Assembly (NCBI GenBank): GCA_905213875.1 | Contig: CAJMJN010000020.1 | Span: 1-27,900 of the forward strand | DNA: 27,900 nucleotides | Direction: 5' to 3' | Origin: an uncultured Clostridium sp. | GTDB lineage: Bacteria > Bacillota > Clostridia > TANB77 > CAG-508 | Part shown: positions 15,125-23,156 of the stretch, in pieces | Position numbering within the stretch: position 1 is the first letter of the stretch | How the letters are laid out: each line of letters starts with the position of its first letter | Notes under the pieces: generated by a model | Told to the model about the DNA's origin: nothing | What the model saw: the letters and a program-made list of their open reading frames with translations, nothing else | The model's database searches: none | Position numbers and translations under genes: made by a program

Positions 15125-17611
15125 TTAGTATTCTGTACCAGATTCATTTTTACTTGCATGGCTATTATTATTATCTGTAGTATTTTTTGTACTTGTGTTT
15201 GCATCAGAGGAGCTATTAGTGTCATTTTTCTTATTTGTATTCAAAGAATTTGTTGTATTTTTATAAGTATTATTATTTGTATTAATATGTGTTGTATTTG
15301 TTGTATTATTCTGGTTATTAGTGTTTGTTTTATGTTTATTTTCATTTGTTGTAACATTATTAGTTATTGTAGTGTTAGTTGGTTCTGTTGTTCGTGCAGG
15401 TTCTTTTTCGTCTATTTCATTTGTAATTCCTTTTATAATTTCTGTTACATTTTTATTTGTATCAGTTGTTGTATTTGATTGTAGTTCACTTCCTGAATGT
15501 TTATCACATGTACCAGGAGCTGTAAACCATAAGAAATATTCTGTATATGTTGTTTTACATCCAGTTGTTGCCTTTTGACCTGTTTCTGCACATATTGTTG
15601 CTGTTGTAATTCCTGTAGGTTTCTCAAATTGTGCTGTTTTCAAACCTGAATGTATCCTTGACATTACATTTGCCCAAATTAAGCCTGCTGGATTTCTTTG
15701 ATTAAAATTAACACTTTCATTTTGATCATATCCAAACCAAGTTACAGCTGTATAATATGGTGTAAATCCACAAAGCCATCTATCATAATTTTCATCTGTT
15801 GTACCTGTTTTTGCTGCAACATCTACTCCATTTATTTTACAATATGTAGCTGTTCCATTATCTCCTAAAACAGGTTGTGTTAATAATTCTTTAACTATAT
15901 ATGCAACTTCTTTAGAAAATACTCTTTTCTTCTTTTGATTTGTTTTTATTATTGTTGTACCATTTGATGTATTTATTTTTGTATAAAATGTTGGTTCTAT
16001 ATATTCTCCATCATTTGCTATTGTTGAATATGCGCCTGCCATCTGCAATGGACTGATACCTTTTTCAAGTCCTCCTAGCGAAAGAGGTAAACTATTATCC
16101 TTGTTTGTTAAAGTTGTTACTCCCATCTTTTCCATATATTTTATTGAAGTTTTTGGCTTTATCTTTTCCATCATTTCAACAAATGGTATATTTTGTGAAG
16201 ATTCTACTGCTCTTCTAACTGTAATATTTCCAAGACTTTTACTATAATCTACTGGATGATATGAATTTTCAAAATCTTGCTCAGTATCATCAAAGATTGT
16301 TGATGCTGTAAATATTTTTTTATCAATTCCAGGAACTAATACAGCTATTGGTTTTATTGCAGATCCTGTTTGCCTTACACTTTGTGTTGCTCTATTAAAA
16401 GTTCTAGGTTCTGTCTTTTTTCCTAATCCACCTGTACATGCTAAAACTTGTCCCGTTTTATGGTCCATTACTACCATAGCAGCTTGTGATGTGTCTTTTC
16501 CATTTTGTGAAGCCAATATATATTTTTTCTTTGTTGATTCTTTTTCTGTTTCATCTTGGATATTACTATCTTGTGTACTATATATAGTAAGTCCAGCCAT
16601 ATTTATATAATTACTTGCAAATGTATCTGAAATTTTATATTTATTTTTTATATCATTTGCTATTTCTGTAATCATTGCATCTGTATGGTAAGAATATACT
16701 CCATCACTAATTGCTGTTACTTCTCCATTTTTAAATTTTAAACCATTTTCTACTTCTTGAATTGCACTGTTATATTCATCATCTGAAATATATTTTAACT
16801 CTTTCATTTTACTTAATACTGTTTTGGTTCTAGTTTTTATCTTATCTGTATTATCCTTATCTACAAATGGATTGTAAGAATTTGGTGAATGATTTATGCC
16901 TGCTAAAAATGCACATTCTGCTATATCTAAATTAGAAACATGTTCATCAAAATAGTATTTTGCTCCATTTTCGACTCCATATATACTAGGTCCAGTATAT
17001 ATAACATTTAAATAACTTGTAATTATTTCGTCTTTTGAAAGTGCAGTTTCTAATATCCATGCTTTCCACCATTCTTTCACTTTTCTTGTAATACTATCTG
17101 TTGAGTCACCAGTTATATTTTTAACTAATTGTTGTGTTATAGTACTTCCTCCAAATGATGATGATCCAAAATGTATAATATAAGAAAATATTGCTGATGC
17201 CGTTCTTTTTGTATCAATTCCACTATGTTTGTAAAATCTTTCATCTTCTATAGAAATATATGCATTTTTTAAGTTTTTCGGTATTTCCTCTGATGTCACA
17301 TTTTTCTTTTTTCTTTCATCTCCAAGTTTAGCAATAGTTTGACCATCTTTATCAACAACTGTTGAACTTTCATTTTTTACCATCTCTACCGATAATTTTT
17401 TCCATGTGTTTGCAGATATTCCTAGTGATATTCCTAATATTAATATAACAATTATAATTAAACTTATAATTACTTTTTTAAATTTATTTTTCTTATTTTT
17501 AGTCTTCTTTATATTTTCGCTATTTTTGTCTTTATTATTTTTCTTCATATTTCTAAGTGCCTTAGGAATTTCATCATCTTCTGAATGCTTACTTTTTCTT
17601 TTTTTCATCAT
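15125..17611 (-). CDS. Class A penicillin-binding protein (PBP1A family) with Asn/Thr-rich tail
   Basis: 828-residue bifunctional peptidoglycan synthase anchored by one membrane segment (residues about 45-65, KKVIISLIIIVILILGISLG) after a basic cytoplasmic N-terminus. The GT51 glycosyltransferase shows EDERFYKHSGIDTKR and GGSTITQQLVKN. The transpeptidase has the catalytic SAIK (TGSAIKP), SSQN and KTGT (AAKTGTTD). The last 120 residues (after CDKHSGSELQ) are almost entirely Asn, Thr, Ser and Lys, a probably unfolded extracellular tail. The start chosen is the ATG at 17611 with AGAAGTGA upstream; the ATG at 17635 has no ribosome binding site. Standalone unit with terminator; divergent from the recombinase gene. 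Confidence 0.93.
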   Translation of the reverse strand: MMKKRKSKHSEDDEIPKALRNMKKNNKDKNSENIKKTKNKKNKFKKVIISLIIIVILILGISLGISANTWKKLSVEMVKNESSTVVDKDGQTIAKLGDERKKKNVTSEEIPKNLKNAYISIEDERFYKHSGIDTKRTASAIFSYIIHFGSSSFGGSTITQQLVKNITGDSTDSITRKVKEWWKAWILETALSKDEIITSYLNVIYTGPSIYGVENGAKYYFDEHVSNLDIAECAFLAGINHSPNSYNPFVDKDNTDKIKTRTKTVLSKMKELKYISDDEYNSAIQEVENGLKFKNGEVTAISDGVYSYHTDAMITEIANDIKNKYKISDTFASNYINMAGLTIYSTQDSNIQDETEKESTKKKYILASQNGKDTSQAAMVVMDHKTGQVLACTGGLGKKTEPRTFNRATQSVRQTGSAIKPIAVLVPGIDKKIFTASTIFDDTEQDFENSYHPVDYSKSLGNITVRRAVESSQNIPFVEMMEKIKPKTSIKYMEKMGVTTLTNKDNSLPLSLGGLEKGISPLQMAGAYSTIANDGEYIEPTFYTKINTSNGTTIIKTNQKKKRVFSKEVAYIVKELLTQPVLGDNGTATYCKINGVDVAAKTGTTDENYDRWLCGFTPYYTAVTWFGYDQNESVNFNQRNPAGLIWANVMSRIHSGLKTAQFEKPTGITTATICAETGQKATTGCKTTYTEYFLWFTAPGTCDKHSGSELQSNTTTDTNKNVTEIIKGITNEIDEKEPARTTEPTNTTITNNVTTNENKHKTNTNNQNNTTNTTHINTNNNTYKNTTNSLNTNKKNDTNSSSDANTSTKNTTDNNNSHASKNESGTEY

Positions 17612-17713
17612 ATCACTTCTTTCTTTTAAAAGCATTTTTAGTATATCATAAAAATATTAAAAATCAAAGTATATCATTTATTATATTTTATTGCGCAAAA
17701 TTTAAAATTCATA

Positions 17714-17742
17714 TTGTATTGCTTCTTTGTTTGATATATAAT
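17714..17742 (+). promoter_or_regulatory. Sigma-A promoter of the recombinase gene
   Basis: TTGTAT (17714-17719), 17 bases, TATAAT (17737-17742), with AAAGGAG just downstream and the ATG at 17769. Confidence 0.6.
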
Positions 17743-17768
17743 TACAAAAACAAAGGAGATTGATACAT

Positions 17769-18762
17769 ATGATAAACAGAAATGATAATCCAGACTTTTT
17801 AAATGCTTTTTTAGATTATTCTACTATAATTCTAAATAAGTCACCTAACAGTGTAAAAGAATATAATTACGATTTAGCTATGTTTTTAAAATTTATAAAG
17901 ATACATTTTAAATTAACTAATGAAACTGACTTTAAAAATATCAAAATTGATGATTTAACAATTAATAATATAAATAAAATTAAAATTGATGATATTCATT
18001 CATTTTTGGGGTATTTAACTACTGAATACCACAGTAAAGCCTCTACACGTGCAAGAAAAATATCAACAATACGTATATTTTTTAAATATTTATCTCAAGA
18101 AGCTAGTAAAGAATTTACTATTGATCATAATCCTGCCTTAACTTTAAAAACTCCTAAAAAGGAAAAAAGATTACCAAAATATTTATCACTTGCTGATAGT
18201 AGAAAATTACTTGATGCATCTGGAAATGAAGACAATCCAAATTATGAAAGAGATTTTGCTATTATTACTTTATTTTTAAATTGTGGTATGCGTCTTTCTG
18301 AATTAGTTGGGATTAATCTTACAGATATTGACTTAAAAGATTGTAAACTTACAGTAATTGGAAAAGGAAACAAAGAAAGAACAATATATTTAAATAAAGC
18401 TTGTTTAAAAGCTATTTCTGAATATTTAGAAGTTAGACCTAAACAACGGAGTTCAACATGATAGTAAACATTCTGAAAATGCACTATTTTTAAGCAAAAG
18501 AAAAACTAGAATTAGTAATAGAACTGTTCAATACATTGTAAACCAAGAATTAAAACGTGCTGGTCTTGACTCTAATAAGTATTCTGTTCATAAATTAAGA
18601 CATACAGCTGCTACTTTAATGTATCAATATGGTCAAGTTGATATACGTGCTTTGCAAGAAATCCTTGGTCATGAAAGTATTTCTACAACTGAAATTTATA
18701 CACATGTTAGTAACGAACAAGCTCGTGATGCATTAGATAGAAATCCTTTAGCTACTTACTAA
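17769..18762 (+). pseudogene. Tyrosine recombinase XerC/D-like, +1 frameshift
   Basis: Site-specific recombinase of the XerC/XerD type (chromosome dimer resolution). The first frame runs from the ATG at 17769 (MINRNDNPDF, ten bases after GGAG) through the SAM-like N-domain and the catalytic Arg (GMRLSELVG) and Lys (GKGNKERTIYL), then meets TGA at 18459. In the +1 frame the protein continues NNGVQHDSKHSENALFLSKR, then the catalytic HKLRH, LGHESIS and the nucleophile Tyr (TEIYTHVS), to TAA at 18762. One surplus base around CCTAAAC (18440-18446) explains the shift. Total length without it is 330 residues, normal. All six catalytic residues are present across the two frames. The downstream half lacks its own ribosome binding site. 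Either mutation or assembly error. Confidence 0.9.
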
Positions 18763-18792
18763 TTTATATATTAATTATTCATATATAAGTCA

Positions 18793-18833
18793 AAAAGAAA
18801 AACGAAAATTTAATAAATTTCCGTTTTTCTTTT
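18793..18833. terminator. Bidirectional terminator, recombinase / CmpB-type gene
   Basis: AAAAGAAAAACG (18793-18804) pairs with CGTTTTTCTTTT (18822-18833), with an inner AAATTT / AAATTT pair. It serves both convergent genes. Confidence 0.75.
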
Positions 18834-18869
18834 AAATTTATAATGACGTTTTACCCTATCATTCTACTA

Positions 18870-19670
18870 TTAATCTTTTTTCCAATAATATGATTTTGCT
18901 TCTGGCAATAAATCTTTTAAATATATAACATTTTCATCTTTATCTTTAATTTTCATATTTGGAAAAGTTAGTACCATTTTTTCATCATTACCACAAATTT
19001 GAATAATTTTAGCTAGTACTTTATTTTGTTTTACATAGTCATATTGCTTTTTATATTTATTATAATCTCTTTCACTTACATTAATATTATTGTCAATTAC
19101 CATTCTTGCTATAAATTGTTCTTGTGCAAATATTGTAGCAACACAGTCAATACATAAAAATGTCATTATTATTGCAGTTACAATTTTTAATATTTTTCTT
19201 GAAATTTTATTTTGTATTTTTGTGCATAATTTGTCTATTTTAGGATTTACTAATTTTACTAAAAATACTGTTAAAATCCCCCAAAATATTGAATATAATA
19301 AGCAAACTCTTCCATTAATATTTAATATTTTGTCAGAATAATCCCACCATCTTGTTCCTATTAAAATCTCTGTTCCAAAGCTTACAATATATTCAGTTAC
19401 TGACCCAATTACACATCCTCCCAAAAATAATAAAAAATTATTCTTTTTAAAATACTGTGAAAATACAATTATACAAACTGCTCCAATACCATATACGCCT
19501 AAAAATGGTCCATATAAGAAACTCTGTCTACATTCCCATACACCCATAGTTGCTAATGCAAATAAAGTTTCTACTACATATCCTGCAAAACCATAAATAA
19601 TAAAATACACAAACAGTTTCCATATACTTATTCCTAAAATTTTAATTTCATTATGTTTATTTTCACTCAT
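18870..19670 (-). CDS. CmpB-type putative ABC transporter permease (membrane protein)
   Basis: 266-residue membrane protein of the ABC_trans_CmpB family, which is poorly characterised and usually has no adjacent ATPase. Hydrophobic segments are at about 14-36, 48-68, 76-95 (with GSVTEYIVSFG), 120-138 and 153-172. The signature RWWDYSDKILNINGRVCL after TM3 is the family hallmark. The last 80 residues are soluble, Lys/Asn-rich (SERDYNKYKKQYDYVKQN). The ATG at 19670 has AAAGGGAGC upstream. It follows dpaB on the same strand, 71 bases later, with its own promoter in the gap. Function unknown. Confidence 0.8.
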   Translation of the reverse strand: MSENKHNEIKILGISIWKLFVYFIIYGFAGYVVETLFALATMGVWECRQSFLYGPFLGVYGIGAVCIIVFSQYFKKNNFLLFLGGCVIGSVTEYIVSFGTEILIGTRWWDYSDKILNINGRVCLLYSIFWGILTVFLVKLVNPKIDKLCTKIQNKISRKILKIVTAIIMTFLCIDCVATIFAQEQFIARMVIDNNINVSERDYNKYKKQYDYVKQNKVLAKIIQICGNDEKMVLTFPNMKIKDKDENVIYLKDLLPEAKSYYWKKD

Positions 19671-19704
19671 GATAAGCTCCCTTTAAAAATATTTTTTCAA
19701 ATGA

Positions 19705-19733
19705 ATGATAACACAAAAAACATATACTTGCAA
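19705..19733 (-). promoter_or_regulatory. Possible sigma-A promoter of the CmpB-type gene
   Basis: Minus strand: TTGCAA (19733-19728), 17 bases, TATCAT (19710-19705). Moderate match; it would make this gene independent of dpaB. Confidence 0.4.
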
Positions 19734-19741
19734 GAAATATA

Positions 19742-20320
19742 TCATAATAATATTGGGCTTATTTGATCTCCTTCTAATGCAAATTCAATTGTTTTTATTA
19801 GATAGTTTTCATCAAAAACTATTGATTTTGGTTTCGTAATTGGGTTGTCTTGCCTAAATGGTACAAAATAATAATTTCTTCTGTTTAATAATTTACCTAT
19901 GTTTTCTGCATTTCCACTCAAACCATTGTTAGTTGATGGTGCTATTATTAAAGGTCTATCATTTCTCAAATGTGATTTTGCTGCCATAGTCACAGGTGTG
20001 TCTATTATATCTACTGCAAGTTTAGACATTGTATTCCCCGAACATGGTGCAATAATCATTATATCTGTTAACTTTTTTGGACCTATTGGCTCTGCTCCTT
20101 GTATTGTATGAATAATTTCTTTGCCTGTTATTTCTTTCAATTTATCTATAAATTCTTGTGCCTTTCCAAATTTTGTATCTAATTTATAACTATTATATGA
20201 CATTATTGGTATTACTTCTGCTCCTTTATTTATCAATTCTTGAATTTTAGGAATTGTCTTTTTAAATGTACAAAATGAACCTGTTAATGCAAATCCTATT
20301 TTTATTTTATTTAATTCCAA
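19742..20320 (-). CDS. dpaB: Dipicolinate synthase subunit B
   Basis: 192-residue flavoprotein-like subunit of dipicolinate synthase (SpoVFB), which makes the dipicolinic acid stored in the spore core as the calcium chelate. The opening KIGFALTGSFCTFKK and the PCSGNTMSKLAVDIIDTPVTM segment are the family hallmarks, along with KSHLRNDRPLIIAPSTNNGLSG. It begins at TTG (20320) with GGGAGGG 11 bases upstream, and ends in TGA, showing that UGA is a stop in this genome. In Bacillus, spoVFA and spoVFB are adjacent and followed by asd and dapG. Here no subunit A is present; the neighbours are a SpoVB-like flippase (divergent) and the CmpB-type gene. Confidence 0.93.
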   Translation of the reverse strand: MELNKIKIGFALTGSFCTFKKTIPKIQELINKGAEVIPIMSYNSYKLDTKFGKAQEFIDKLKEITGKEIIHTIQGAEPIGPKKLTDIMIIAPCSGNTMSKLAVDIIDTPVTMAAKSHLRNDRPLIIAPSTNNGLSGNAENIGKLLNRRNYYFVPFRQDNPITKPKSIVFDENYLIKTIEFALEGDQISPILL

Positions 20321-20447
20321 TTTTGTTAGTCCCTCCCTTCTATTTTGCTTTATATATAATATGAATTTATGTAAAGTTTTGAGTTGGTTTTGTCTAAAAA
20401 CATTTCATATATTTTAGTATTTAGTCATAAAATTAAAGGGTGATATT

Positions 20448-21759
20448 GTGAAAAAATTTATAATGAATGGACTTATATTAACTATAACTTCTATTATAAT
20501 GAGAACTGTTTCAATGGCTTTTAACATATATGTATCAAATAAAATTGGGGCAGAAGCTATTGGCCTATTTGGCCTGGTTATGTCTGTATATTTATTTTTT
20601 ATAACAATTGCTACATCTGGTTTAAGCCTTGCGTGTACATACTTAGTTTCAGAACACTTTGCTAAAAAGCAGTATTTACAAGGCTTAAAAATCTCTAAAA
20701 CTTGCATATACTTTGGATTAGTTTTAGGTTTAATTAGTAGTTGTATATTGTTAGTTCTTTCAAATACAATCTCACGGCAATTGGCTTAATAATAGAGTAT
20801 CCCCTACCCCATTTTATTTGATTGCTATTGGTTTGCCTTGTATTGCAATCTCATCTGTTATTAATGGTTATTTTACAGCTGTTAGAAAAGCATACAAAAG
20901 TGCAATATCACAAGTATTAGAATTATTCATAAAAATTTTATTAAGTATCATTTTATTAAAATATTCCCCTATAAAAAATGTAGAATTAGTTTGTATTTAC
21001 TTAATTTTAGCTGATATTATCTCTGAAATATTTTCAGTATCATTTTTATTTATTTTGTACAAAATTGATATTTCAAAATATTTAAAGAGAATGTCAATAA
21101 AAACTGATTTCAAAAATATTATTTTAAGAATTAGTTTACCAGTTGCTATTACTTCTTATATACGTTCTGGCTTATCCACTTTAAAACAATTTATTGTTCC
21201 TAACAGATTACTTATGTTTGGTTTACCATATACTATCGCATTAGCCGAATATGGAAAAATCACAGGTATGGCTTTACCTGTGATTATGTTTCCAACCGTA
21301 TTTATTGGATCTTTTAGCAATCTAATTGTACCAGAATTTTCTAGTTTACTTGCTAAAGGTTATAAAAAAAGAATTGTAACAATAATAAAAAAAATATTTA
21401 TAATATCTTCTATTTTTTCAATTATCATAACAATACTTTTAATTGTATTTTCAAACAGTTTAAGTTTATATATTTTTCAAAATATTGATTGTGGTATATA
21501 TATACAAATACTTTCTCCTTTAATAATTTTTATGTATATTGATAATATCATTGATAATATGCTAAAAGGATTAAACCAGCAATTTAAAGTGATGGTTTGT
21601 AATATTATAGATTTAATTATTTCTATTAGTATCCTTTATATATTATTGCCCAAAATTGGAATAACTGGTTTTATTATTGCAATATATGTTAGCGAAATTT
21701 TCAATTTTACAGTAAGTTACATTACTCTTAAAAAAACAACAGGTTTTAAATTTTTTTAA
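20448..21759 (+). pseudogene. SpoVB/MurJ-like polysaccharide flippase, +1 frameshift
   Basis: Multi-pass flippase of the MOP superfamily, SpoVB branch (spore cortex lipid-II flipping). The first frame starts at GTG 20448 (MKKFIMNGLILTITSIIMRT, AAGGGTG upstream) and stops at TAA 20789 after SNTISRQLA. The +1 frame resumes in the same stretch as NWLNNRVSPTPFYLIAIGLP and goes on to 21759, giving the family's ISSVINGYFTAVRKAYKSA and later LKGLNQQFKVM. One surplus base around 20775-20778 accounts for it. The repaired protein would be about 436 residues, shorter than Bacillus SpoVB (about 518). The second piece has a weak TTG and no ribosome binding site, so it is unlikely to be translated alone. 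Confidence 0.85.
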
Positions 21760-21766
21760 TAGATTA

Positions 21767-21831
21767 GAACAAAAACGGACATTTATAACATTTGTAATTA
21801 TTAAAACATCTTGAAGTCCGCGTTTTTGTTC
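21767..21831. terminator. Long-loop hairpin between the flippase and signal peptidase genes
   Basis: GAACAAAAAC plus GGAC (21767-21780) pairs with GTCC and GTTTTTGTTC (21816-21831) with a 2-base bulge and a 35-base loop. It lies between convergent genes and probably terminates both. U-tract is within the stem, so efficiency is uncertain. Confidence 0.55.
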
Positions 21832-21869
21832 GTATGTAAAAATTAAGGCTATTTTTATTATTTATAAAT

Positions 21870-22478
21870 TCAATTTTTACTATTTTCTAATAATTCTTTA
21901 TTATATTTATATCTTTTTTCTTTCCTAGCTAGTTTTCTTTTGTTTAATTTAATTTGATACATCAAAATAAATATCAATATAATCAATAAGCATATTAGTG
22001 TTAACTTATCTTTTAATAGTTCAACAAAATTTCCCAATCCTTTTATTTTAAAAATATATTTTCCTTCTACTTTGGAATAGGCGACTAAATTTCTGTCATT
22101 TCTTTTATTATTGTCACCTTTTGTTCTATATTCAGTATTCCCATTCTCATCTATAATTTCTACTATTCTGTGTGTATTAACAAATCCATCATCTTGAAAA
22201 GAAATAATATCTCCTACTTTTAATTCATCTTTAGATACATTTTTAACAAAAATTGCATCATTAGGCATAATTGTTGGTTCCATGCTTTCTGATATTATAA
22301 CTAAACTTTTCATTCCTAAAAAACTTGGAATTTTATTAGGATTTATCATAGATTTTGCCATCAAAACTATATTATAAATAATAATTGGAATTATTATTAT
22401 GGCACAAAATATACTTAGTATTTTTAGTATTTTATGTACGTTTTCAGCTGATTCATCAAACTTTTTTATTTTATACAC
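21870..22478 (-). CDS. Signal peptidase I, ER/SipW type
   Basis: 202-residue membrane peptidase that removes signal peptides at the outer face of the cytoplasmic membrane. There is an N-terminal membrane segment (residues about 17-40) and a C-terminal one (about 156-174). The catalytic Ser is in SESMEPT (Ser 65). Instead of the bacterial Lys, the general-base position is a His (NTHRIVEI, His 103), followed by GDNNKRND with the conserved Asp residues; this is the ER/archaeal/SipW class. Bacillus SipW processes TasA and TapA. Start is GTG at 22478 with AAAGGAG eight bases upstream. A surface-protein/sortase pair lies 2-3 kb away. Confidence 0.88.
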   Translation of the reverse strand: MYKIKKFDESAENVHKILKILSIFCAIIIIPIIIYNIVLMAKSMINPNKIPSFLGMKSLVIISESMEPTIMPNDAIFVKNVSKDELKVGDIISFQDDGFVNTHRIVEIIDENGNTEYRTKGDNNKRNDRNLVAYSKVEGKYIFKIKGLGNFVELLKDKLTLICLLIILIFILMYQIKLNKRKLARKEKRYKYNKELLENSKN

Positions 22479-22553
22479 TTTTTTAACTCCTTTGCTTTAG
22501 TACATTTACAATATACCATATAGAAAAATCCTTTTCAATATGATTTTATTATG

Positions 22554-22567
22554 TTACATAAATGTAA
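22554..22567. repeat. Short inverted repeat TTACAT-AA-ATGTAA
   Basis: Perfect 6-bp arms with a 2-base centre between two divergent genes. An overlapping ATGTTACAT extends it leftwards. It could be an operator for either gene; AT-rich background makes chance possible. Confidence 0.35.
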
Positions 22568-22648
22568 TATTTTTTTCACACATTATTATTTACTTATACA
22601 CTATTTATATATATAATAAATTATAAAGTTATTTATAGGAGGACTTTA

Positions 22649-23083
22649 ATGGATCGTAATATTTTATTGGTTTCTGAACAAGATCAAAAAGCTTATTTGC
22701 CATATAAATATGAAGATATAGAATACATATATAAAACTTATGATAAAGAATTTTCTTCTATTCAGGATGTAATAAAAAAATTTTACATTCTTCCATTATC
22801 CCGTTTTAAAAATGCTCCTATATCCAGATTTAGGGAAACACTTAATCTTGTAAAGAACAAAGAAAAATTGTCTTTAATTAAGGCTTTAGACTTAGGAATT
22901 GAATTAATGTTCAATTATAAATTAAATCCCATTATAATTGCAGCTTGTAGAAATCTTGATGAACTAGATATATACTTAGATTGCTTAGAAGAAAATCAAT
23001 TATTTGATTTTAAGTGTTTTGAAATTAAATTTGAGGTAACTCCAGATATTTATTCTAAACATGCTAAAGTTTTTTATCAGTAA
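22649..23083 (+). CDS. Hypothetical protein (144 aa)
   Basis: 144-residue soluble protein, no signal peptide or membrane segment; it has two Cys in the ACRNLDELDIYLDCLEEN region. The call as a gene is secure: TAGGAGG seven bases before the ATG, a terminator hairpin after the stop, and normal codon use. It looks mixed alpha/beta, with helices around ISRFRETLNLVKNKEKLS and LNPIIIAACRNLDELDIYLD. I do not recognise a family. It is monocistronic, divergent from the signal peptidase and convergent with the MFS transporter. Confidence 0.8.
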   Translation: MDRNILLVSEQDQKAYLPYKYEDIEYIYKTYDKEFSSIQDVIKKFYILPLSRFKNAPISRFRETLNLVKNKEKLSLIKALDLGIELMFNYKLNPIIIAACRNLDELDIYLDCLEENQLFDFKCFEIKFEVTPDIYSKHAKVFYQ

Positions 23084-23101
23084 TTTTTTAATATAAATGT
23101 A

Positions 23102-23143
23102 AAAAGAACTAAAATTATAACAATCAATAATTTTAGTTCTTTT
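23102..23143. terminator. Bidirectional terminator, 17-bp perfect stem
   Basis: AAAAGAACTAAAATTAT (23102-23118) pairs perfectly with its complement at 23127-23143 around an 8-base loop. It serves the 144-aa gene (plus) and the MFS gene (minus). Confidence 0.85.
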
Positions 23144-23156
23144 ATGTCTATAAATC

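Noticed and set aside
15158..15627. Overlapping ORFs opposite and alongside the PBP tail
   Set aside because: Cys/Ile-rich translations are artefacts of the Asn/Thr codon repeats in the PBP tail; no start signals.
20400..20447. Sigma-E-like boxes (ATA-16-CATAAAAT) upstream of the flippase gene
   Set aside because: The -10 would put the start point inside the ribosome binding site, and such AT-rich boxes occur by chance.
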